Shown piece after piece: positions 56,546 to 64,000 of a stretch of DNA of 64,000 nucleotides. The notes beneath the pieces are model-generated. The model made no database searches. It had not been told where the DNA came from and was given only the letters and a program-made list of their open reading frames with translations. The stretch lies in assembly GCF_017591425.1 (NCBI RefSeq), contig NW_024465746.1:372001-436000 (forward strand), written 5' to 3'. This DNA is from Ochotona curzoniae. Its lineage: Eukaryota > Chordata > Mammalia > Lagomorpha > Ochotonidae. Both the position numbers and the translations under genes were made by a program. Within the stretch, counting starts at the first letter, position 1, and each line of letters opens with the position of its first letter.

Positions 56546-57129
56546 ACGGCAGCAAGAAGCGGTAGCTCGGGACCTGCTGCTGCCCTGGTTCAAGCCCCAC
56601 AGTAGATACTTCATATGTCGATGAGAGACTGGCTGCTCAGGGGTTCTTGTATTCAGCCAAGAAAGATTTCAGACATGCAGTAGGAAGAGAAACAATGGGG
56701 AGAGGTCACCTCCTACACCCAGTGGCCATCCAGGAAAGGGCTGAGTGTGCACTCTGCATCCGGCTGAAGTTGTCATGACCTGAGTGTGGGGTCCCTGTTG
56801 CTTCTGCTCTCCTCCCTCTCCTAGGACAGTGGAGGTGGAAGACTGCTGGAGGTGGAGTTCCTGGAGTCCTCCCAAGCACCTTGCGCCTGCCAGGGAGCAC
56901 TGCCTTGAGCTGCTCCCCACACCCCTGGGAAAGTGCTGAGCCCCATCCGACAGGGCTGGAGAAAAAGCAGCCACTGCAGGTGGAATTGTGCCCTGCTCAC
57001 AGGGCCTGTTCCCTTGTTTCAATGCACAAAAATTCACTTTTCTTTATAAACTTGCATTTTTCTGTACCACTTTTTTAGTCCCTCTTATACATACAGGTGG
57101 ACATCTACCTAGCTACTTAAATATTAAAA

Positions 57130-57655
57130 TCTTGTTTTTTAAAATTTATGTATTTATTTGAAATACAGTGATAAAGAAAAGAGAGAGAGAGAGAGCGCTA
57201 ATCGAGGAACTCCTGCACCTTGTCCTGGCTCCCGTGCCTAGGATGCATAGAGACCCAGTGCGGTATACCTTGGGTGGCCACTTGCCTCACACAGTCACCC
57301 TGCCCTGCGGAAGCGGTCCTGGGCTGTCTCTTGCAGTTGGACTCCCTCCCTCCCCCTAATAAAACTCCTTGCCAGAACTAAAAGCCCTCTTTGTCCTCCC
57401 CTCTTTTTCAATCACCTCTGAACCTAACACTGGTACTTGAAGCAACTGGGATGAGCCAGTCTGCAGGCAGGATTGTGTAACGACGTTCTGCTCTGCCGCT
57501 AGGTGACAGGAAATCAAGGGCTTGAACCACCAGCTGCAGCTTCCCACGGACAGCTGCAGGAGAGCTGGGTTGGAAACAAGACTACAGATACCTCATCTGG
57601 GATGCAGGTGTCTGAAGCAGCCGCTAAACGTGCTGTGCCGTGAAGCCAGTCCCTA
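57130..57655 (-). repeat. Old CSINE interrupted by an LTR piece
   Basis: The left part (about 57,130-57,200) is a reversed SINE tail, aaatttatgtatttatttgaaatac plus a (GA)n run. The right part (about 57,432-57,655) continues the reversed body and head (cagctgcagcttcccac, cgctaaacgtgctgtgccgtg). The middle is a separate LTR-like block. Confidence 0.45.
57205..57429 (+). repeat. LTR 3' part, inserted in a SINE
   Basis: A CT-rich stretch, poly(A) signal in ccctaataaaactccttgcc (57,357-57,363) and an ending ...gaacctaaca are typical R/U5 features of retroviral LTRs. The 5' boundary is unclear. Sequence differs from the other LTRs in the window. Confidence 0.45.
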
Positions 57656-59316
57656 AGGATCTTGTTTTGGATCATGTAAGCAGTAACTCAGCCGTGGAAA
57701 CAGAAGGTCTAATCTCCCACTGGGCAGGCTTTCTGTGACTCTTAGACACTGTAAGGTTTGCTCGGGCCGCCGTGATTTTGGGGTGTGTTCCCTGCCAGGT
57801 CCAAGATTCCTGCAGTGTTTTCACTCATTCCACAGCTGTTCACTCACTACCTCACTGCACACTGAAAACAGCTGCTGGAAAAAGAAATGGAGAGAAGAGA
57901 CTTGAAGAGGGGTTCTTCCATCTTTGCCCCGTTCTTTGACTCCTCTTCCTGGAGGAGACAGAGGGCAGAGCTGATGAACAGGAATTGGCCGCCCTCGCTA
58001 TTCATACTACCCCCACAACCCCAAGCTTCCTCCCCGGCTACTTGACTCTAATAGCTTGTTTACATGACTGGGAAATGAGAGAGGCAAGTTCAAGATAAGA
58101 AGAAGACACTGAGAGTGGCTGAGACTTCCTTTGACAAAGATGTTGACTGTGAACTGCTTCTTCTGTTGGTCAGAGATTGAACCAATCAATGAACTGTCGC
58201 CGGTTTGTCTCCAGAGAGGGGAAGATCTTCTGCCCCTTCACTGATAGTCAAAAATTTCAAAATCTTAAAGTAAGAAAAAAAAATGTCCAAAGCTAATCTT
58301 GAATAAGTGCTCTCTTCCCAGTGTTTTGGCCTGAGGCTCGGAGATGCGCTGCTCTGTCCTCGTGCAGCCTGCACAGCGAGCTGGTGTCTACCAGCAGTGG
58401 TTGCAGCCTCACTGCCAGAAGAAACGCATGTGACGTTTTTGCTTCACTTTGGAGTCTGTTTTGTTGCATCCACAGCCACATCCACAGCCCAATGACCTAA
58501 ACTGACCTTTAGAGGTGTTACCTGAGTACCGGACCACGAGCAAATTGCATCTGCAGTTTGGCACTGGGATGCTCCTACGCTCTAAGAGCCTCACAGACTT
58601 TGCTTCACTCACTGCCCCCTTGGCTCTAAAGAGCTCATAGGATCTGTTGACCTTATGGCTCTGTGGCTGGGATAGCTGCTCCTAAACTCAGGAATGTTTT
58701 TCCAGAGGCTTCATCCAGGGGCTGGGCAGCCCTTCCTGCTGGGAGATTGCAGAGAACAAAGGAGCAACTCAATCACCAGGGAACAAAACAGAACACTTAG
58801 AAAGCTTTCAGTGTCTGACAGTGCTCTCTGATGAGAGTTAAATTATTAAAATAACACGAGTTCTGGGAAAGATCAGCCTGTGTTTGCAGGATGACTTGTT
58901 CCTGGTCTGAAAACTTGACTGAGAAAAAAGTTTATTTTGTGAGTGCACCCAGGAAACTAGGTTGGTAACACGGAGCAGTCAACAGAGGTGTAACAGGACC
59001 AGTTAAGGGTGAGCCAATTGAAAACTCACACCGCCTATAGGAAAAGCAAAGGGCGAGTCCCTCTCCGTTGCCCCAGGACGCCAGCTGAAGCCTGCTGTTT
59101 GTCTCTGAGACTGACGGAGCTCACTCCCCGTGACCTCTCCCACTCGTGAAAGGAGTTACTCTGCAGGAGGACATTTGGCAATTGTATGTGTGGGACAATC
59201 TTCCTGGACCCTATTTTTCGTCAAGGCGGCTCACATCTCCCCTCGCCTCATAAATGTCTACTCGTGTCTTTAAATACAAAGAACATTCTATCATCAAAAC
59301 AGCCTTAACTATGCTC
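57656..59316. other. Unassigned unique sequence
   Basis: No repeat or gene recognised in about 1.7 kb. ORFs are short and on both strands. Confidence 0.4.
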
Positions 59317-59795
59317 GTGTTAGCTCTTGGGCGCAGCCAAGTCCATCAGTAGACCACCATAACAGGCTCAGCGACATAACTAGGAGGTTCTTTTATTCCA
59401 GCAAGGTAGGAACAGGAGTGGGGATAAATGGAGAGAGAACAAAAAAGAAACCACTCGTTCCATAGTGACAGAAGGGGGCGGTAAGGAAGGTGGGGGCGGA
59501 CAAAGGAGGACAGGGCAGGTGGGGAAGCCGCAGCACGCCCAGTGGGGATAGATGCGCACGCTGGGGCACGCTTGTTTCGTGGCGGGGGGGTGGGCATCAT
59601 GGGGTCGTGAGTGATTGGTGGATAGGATTGTCAAAGCTGCAGGGGATTGGTAGGTGGGCGGAGATTATGGAAAGGGACTGTGAGGGATTGGTAGGTGGAG
59701 TTGTCAGCACCATGAGGTTGCGGATTGGTGGGAACAGGGTTACGCAGTAACAGCAGATGGGCAGACAACAAAATTAGCACCTGTAGGTGTGCGAA
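59317..59795 (-). repeat. LTR-like element with four CCAAT boxes, minus strand
   Basis: Read on the minus strand this has a cluster of ccaatc motifs, then a poly(A) signal (plus strand tcttttattcc, 59,390-59,400) and a U5-like end. On the plus strand the CCAAT boxes show as gattggtgg (59,610), gattggtagg (59,645 and 59,686) and gattggtggg (59,722). The plus-strand G-rich part 59,465-59,600 would be the CT-rich R region. Repeated CCAAT boxes followed by AATAAA suggest an ERV promoter. Boundaries are approximate. Confidence 0.5.
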
Positions 59796-60755
59796 TCTTA
59801 AGGAAGCCGAGGCCTAGGGGAAGCAGATATTAAAGTAATACTGAGTCCAAAACGGTGGGGCCCTTCAGGGCCCTTGTTTGAATCACCCCTCACACTGTAC
59901 CTGCTGCATCAAGAATTCTCTAATTTTTTTCTTCTAAGATTAGAGCATGCTCTCTTAAGCAAGTACATTTTAGTCATCAAAGGTAGTCCAACCTTTGTTA
60001 TACTTCTCAAGAAAATAGCAGTTTTAATTTTAAAATTAGAATTCACAATTTCCTTTTTAGTCATGGATCCCTTCAGCCTGGTTGTATTATACATCATTTT
60101 TAGATATTGTATTAATATTAGTACTGTACTAAAAGCTTAAACAAATGAAAACTGCCTCACAACATGATAGGAACAGTCTCTCTGGCCTGGTCTGGTCTTC
60201 ACAAACTAAGGGTAATAATCCATTAAACGCGGGAAGAAGCAGGTCACACTCCTACTCAATATCTACGGATGCCTCCCAGCTCACAGAAAACTCAAGAGCT
60301 TCCATCGGCCCCTGCGAGCCTCCAGCACCTCCCCTCCAGTCCTGGACTTCCTGGCTACTCCTGTCACTGCCGGGCACACACTCTTCTCCTGGGCTCCTTG
60401 ATGTGTTATCATTTCTGCTTTGAAGTTTCTTCCATTAAGATGGGCATTTTCAGCCCCTTTCACTTCCTGTTTTATTCCCGCTGCCAAACAATGTCCAGCA
60501 CAAAACATGCTTAGTACGTTTATATAGGTGAATAAATTAGCGAATGATTTGAATGAATAGAACACAAAAAGAAGAAAGACTTGTCTTCTTGGCTGTTCAG
60601 TTTAGCCAAGAGCTACCTTACATTTTGCGGTTAATCGCTGGCTTCTGTTTCACACATCATTCCCACAGTCCACTGAATTTTCAGGATGGAGCAATGTACA
60701 ATGAATTGATACTGGCTGCAACAGTTGTTGTCAAATCTGGAAGTGTAACTTTTCA
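59796..60755. other. Unassigned unique sequence
   Basis: No repeat recognised. Short ORFs near 60.15-60.5 kb have no recognisable product. Confidence 0.4.
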
Positions 60756-61100
60756 TAAGACCGGGGGACAGGCTTTCAGGCAGACACCACTTGGGACACA
60801 TGCATCCCGAACCAGGGTGCCTGGCTTGGTCCAGCTTCTTACCGACACAGATCCAGCTTCCTGCTTCCAGCACCTTCCTTTACCCTCTGTCTTCCAAATA
60901 ACATGAAAATAAAGAAATGATAAAAGCAAAGGAAAGACTTACCATGCTGTGACAAATGGCTCTTTGGCTATTCACAAGGCTGGGACAGAGCTGGTGCTCC
61001 CATGGCTGTTGGTTGAGACTAGGGAGAAGCCACAAGGCCATGTTCACGAAAAATGATCTCTCATTGGAGTCATCTCTCCCTTTCTCTCTCTCTTTAAACT
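60756..61100 (+). repeat. Two decayed CSINE pieces
   Basis: About 60,756-60,905 (gggacaggctttcaggc, acttgggacacatgcatccc, cttccaaataacatgaaaataaag) and about 60,945-61,100 (catgctgtgacaaatggctc, ggagtcatctctccctttctctc) follow the module order of old SINE copies with large deletions. Confidence 0.4.
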
Positions 61101-61104
61101 AAAG

Positions 61105-61435
61105 AACATTTGCTTGTTTGTTTTGGTTGTTTAAAAGGCAAAGCAACAGAGAGAGAGAGAGAGAGAGAGAGATCTTCCCTCTGCTTAACTTCCCAAATGG
61201 CCCACAAGAGCCAAAGCTGGGCCAGGCTGAGGTGAAGAGCCAGGAAATCTATTCTGGTCTGTCACATAGAGACAGGTTCCCAAGTTCATGAACCATATTC
61301 TGCTGCCTTCTCAGACACAGTAATAGAACGCTGGAGCTGAAGTGACAGAGCAAGAACTCAAACTGGCACTATGGTATAAGATGCAGATAATTTCAGGTGG
61401 CAAGTTGCCCCACTGTACCATGATGGCGGCTCAGG
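61105..61435 (-). repeat. CSINE, diverged, minus strand, with (GA)n
   Basis: Reversed tail (ttgcttgtttgttttggttgtttaaaaggc), (GA)n at 61,148-61,172, gatcttccctctgc and a diverged reversed body and head to about 61,435. Confidence 0.65.
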
Positions 61436-61699
61436 GACTTTCTGTTGAGATAAGCGTGAGGCCTGACATTTGCTTTCATAGGTTACTACTCAATGACCAG
61501 TGAATGGGCACTATGACCAGTCTGCTTAGAGTGACATCTGCATTATTTCAAAGCAGATCTCTAATAAGTCAAGCCCAGGGCTGATAGAATACTAGCTCCC
61601 TTATCCACATCCCCTTCCCATACACAGAGGGCCCTTGGGAGAGCCCACAAATGCACGGTGGCAGAAACGATTGCCTTATTGGTTCATACAAAACCCTTT

Positions 61700-64000
61700 C
61701 ACGGGGAGGTTCTGGGGTAGGGATCAGGCTGGGCTGGTCCACGATGCAGCACTCATAGTCACATCATCCAAGAATGGAGTGTGGGGTGAGCCACTGTAAG
61801 AGCTTAGAATAACCGCTTGATTTTGCTTCTGACGGTGTGGCTCCCCTCCACGGGGTTGGACTCTCCCTGAGTCTACCACCACAACATCCACCAGCTTATA
61901 CAAAGGCTCGGGTGGAGGGGCAGTCTATGCCAGGTAAGGGCCTAGCTCCTGCCAGCATATGCGAGATCCAGGGAGTAGGCCCAGTGCAGGAACTTGGGAA
62001 ACTGGTGGCCTTCACTCCTGCTGGTGAGCATGTGAATCAGGCCTGTTGCTCAGGCTGGACAAGATAGCTCTACCCATCGGCAAGTATGTAGGTTGGTTTT
62101 AGAAAGGGGTGGGCTGGTCAGGGCTAGGCCAAACCTTACCCACTAGCGTGTGTAGGAGACAGGCTGGAGTGAGGGTCATTCAGGCTAGGCTGTCACACCT
62201 TCCGGTTTCTATGAGCTAGGGATGGGAGAAGACTAGGTATGGTTAGACTACAGCACCTAAAAATGAGAGTTAGGACTGCGGTGGGCCAGACCGGGCCAGG
62301 CTGCAGCATTGGATGGCAAAGACCGAGATAGGGATAGTCTATCCTGAGCTGGTTCAGAGCAACCTCTGGCATGTGCAAGATCTGTGGCTGACAACAGGCT
62401 AGGTTGGGGAGCTAAGGGAACACCCTGGCTGGATTGTGGTTCCCTCTGGTGAGCATGAAAGATGGAACATGGGCAGTGATCAGGGCTGGACAGTGCTGCA
62501 GTGTCCTTCAGCATAGATGTGCACTGGGTCTGGGGTGTGGCACCCATCAGCATGAGTCAGGATTTGAGTAGACCAGGCCTGGTCAGATAACAGTGTCCAT
62601 TAACAATTCCAAGGTGAGGTAGACCATGCCAGACTGGGCCACAGCATTGGCCAGCACTCATGAGACCTGGGGTAGAGTGCAATGTGAGCCTGGGAGGGGG
62701 AGCTATGAGGGTTCTCCTGCTAAGCCATTGTTCCCACTGATAAGTGTGACTATTGGAACCAGGGGCAGGCAGGCCTACAATACCCACTGGCCTGCAGGTA
62801 ACCTGGGCTATTGGGAGAGCCAGGCTGGGCTAAGCAAATGATACAGTGGTGCAGGCATGAGGCATGAGGCTGGTTGGGCTTTACTGCAGCATTATCTGGC
62901 AAGTGCTGGGACTGAGAGCAAGTCCTGACAAGCTAGAGTGCAGAACCACCTGAAGAGTACAAGATTCAGGACTGGAAGTAGGTCCAGTAGGGTAACTGTG
63001 GGCACTTCTCTGATGGGATGCAACTTCCACTGGTGAGCATGAGAACCAGGGCTAGGGGCAGGACTGGCTAGACAAGCAGAGACACGAGTGTGGGCTGAAT
63101 GCTGGGGTCAGCTGGGTTGAATTGGTCTTTGATGCCAATTGATGTGTATGAGAGATGAATGGGATGTGGGACAGGCTGAGCCATTCTGCTGCACATACTG
63201 GCAAGCACAGGAAGCAGAGCTAGGGATGGGCCTGGGGGCAGGGGGTAATTGAGGTTCACTCCAATTAGACTGCAGTTCCTGTGGGCATGCATGAGGACCG
63301 AGTGTGTAGTGGGCAGGGTTGGGGCTGGGCAGCGGCATCAGTTGGTTTACATAAGAGACAGGGCTGGAGAAGGAACTGACCCAGCAGTTTCAGCTACTAG
63401 TGTGTGCATAGGCTGATGTGGGTGACAGACTGAGCTGAATTCTAGTGGCAAGCACATACAAGAGTCACATACTAGGATCACCTCAAACGAGGTTGCTTTG
63501 GGGATCCCTCCAGCTGAACCACTTTAGAATTCCAACCATGGGGAGAATTGTAGGATCTGTGGTCTGACAATGGAATGTACTGGGCTTCCTCAGTGGCTAA
63601 GATGGAGCAGCGGATGGCATGTCTAGATGCATACGGAGAATACGGCAGTCCACTTTGGCTGGCAGGGGACATCTGGTACCATACTAGAGGAAAGAGAGCA
63701 GAACCCCAGTCAACCAGTGACAACAAATATCTGGGGAATGGAGACACTAAGGTGGACTATGTCAGTCAATGGGTCTTAAAGGATTTCCTCATTCTTGGAT
63801 TGGTGAGGTAGACAGCATTTCAGAACTATCAAAACTGCTTGAGCAGAATGCTCAGAGCATGCGCTCCATCAGGGACCTGGGATGACTTCAGGTGGCCATT
63901 CCCTGGTTACTGAGGCGGCTGGGAATCTGGGTGTGGTTTCTCCCCTAATGTCCCCCCTTCCCCAGATACAGGAGGAAGAGAGGGAAGATTGGGAAATGAT
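61700..64000 (+). mobile_element. G-rich non-coding element, copy C (runs off the window)
   Basis: Colinear with copy A from tacaaaggct (61,899; 12,921 in A) through gggacag (63,168; 14,723 in A) into the unique 3' block (63,470 onwards; 15,010 onwards in A), ending at the window edge inside the purine-rich end. Between the first two anchors it has about 1.27 kb where A has about 1.80 kb. Most of the difference is one gap near 62,560, facing about 13,700-14,130 of A. No ORF is conserved between the two copies, and stops differ. Its A tail would lie just beyond the window. Confidence 0.6.

Overview
This is nuclear DNA from a mammal, almost certainly a lagomorph. About three dozen tRNA-derived SINE copies of the lagomorph C-repeat (CSINE) type lie on both strands. 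They share a head of the form ggttctaatcc(c)ggcagctccacttcc, a body with ggaaagcagt...aggatggccc..., the segment ttggggagtgaatca...gaagatcttcc, a CT-rich stretch, and a tail ending aataaataaatctt. The exact form of the youngest copies (cggcgtgatggcacagtggttaag; ccaataaaaataaat) looks closer to a pika (Ochotona) than to the rabbit consensus as I remember it; that species call is inference. I find no host protein-coding exon, rRNA, functional tRNA or CpG-island promoter that I can defend. The window reads as intergenic or intronic sequence built largely from repeats.

Layout. 1-11.9 kb: AT-rich unique DNA, an old LINE-1 ORF2 fragment (about 1.9-2.9 kb), a reversed MaLR-type LTR (5.57-5.84 kb) and about a dozen SINEs. 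11.9-15.66 kb: a 3.7-kb G-rich non-coding element made of degenerate 50-60-bp units, followed by a unique 3' block and an A-rich tail. 17.75-19.31 kb: a 5'-truncated LINE-1 with a 17-bp target-site duplication. 19.33-19.74 kb: a SINE whose B-box region is tandemly repeated. 20.83-21.77 kb: a 5'-truncated second copy of the non-coding element. 22-43 kb: unique sequence with SINEs, MaLR pieces, a probable LTR at 32.8-33.2 kb, a second LINE-1 3' end at 41.86-42.81 kb with a 19-bp duplication, and a MIR at 42.95 kb. 43.5-48.96 kb: remains of a class II (betaretrovirus-like) endogenous retrovirus on the + strand: nucleocapsid end of gag, integrase C-terminus, transmembrane half of env, polypurine tract and a 1.33-kb 3' LTR. 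The 5' LTR, most of gag and most of pol are missing. 49-61.7 kb: unique DNA, SINEs and several solo or partial LTRs of other families (51.9, 54.2, 57.3 and 59.6 kb). 61.7-64.0 kb: a third copy of the non-coding element, running off the window end.

The most unusual component is the G-rich non-coding family (11.9, 20.8 and 61.7 kb, plus a 45-bp relic at 19.95 kb). It is long, lacks ORFs, has a VNTR-like interior and a constant 3' end with an A-rich tail, and one copy is 5'-truncated as LINE-mobilised elements are. In architecture it resembles the SVA/LAVA composite retrotransposons of apes, but it is unrelated in sequence as far as I can tell. It could also be a known lagomorph repeat, or the untranslated part of a LINE, that I do not recognise.

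Nothing here forms an operon or pathway. What can be reconstructed is the order and mechanism of insertion events. All repeat-family assignments come from recognising sequence patterns by eye; no database search was run.
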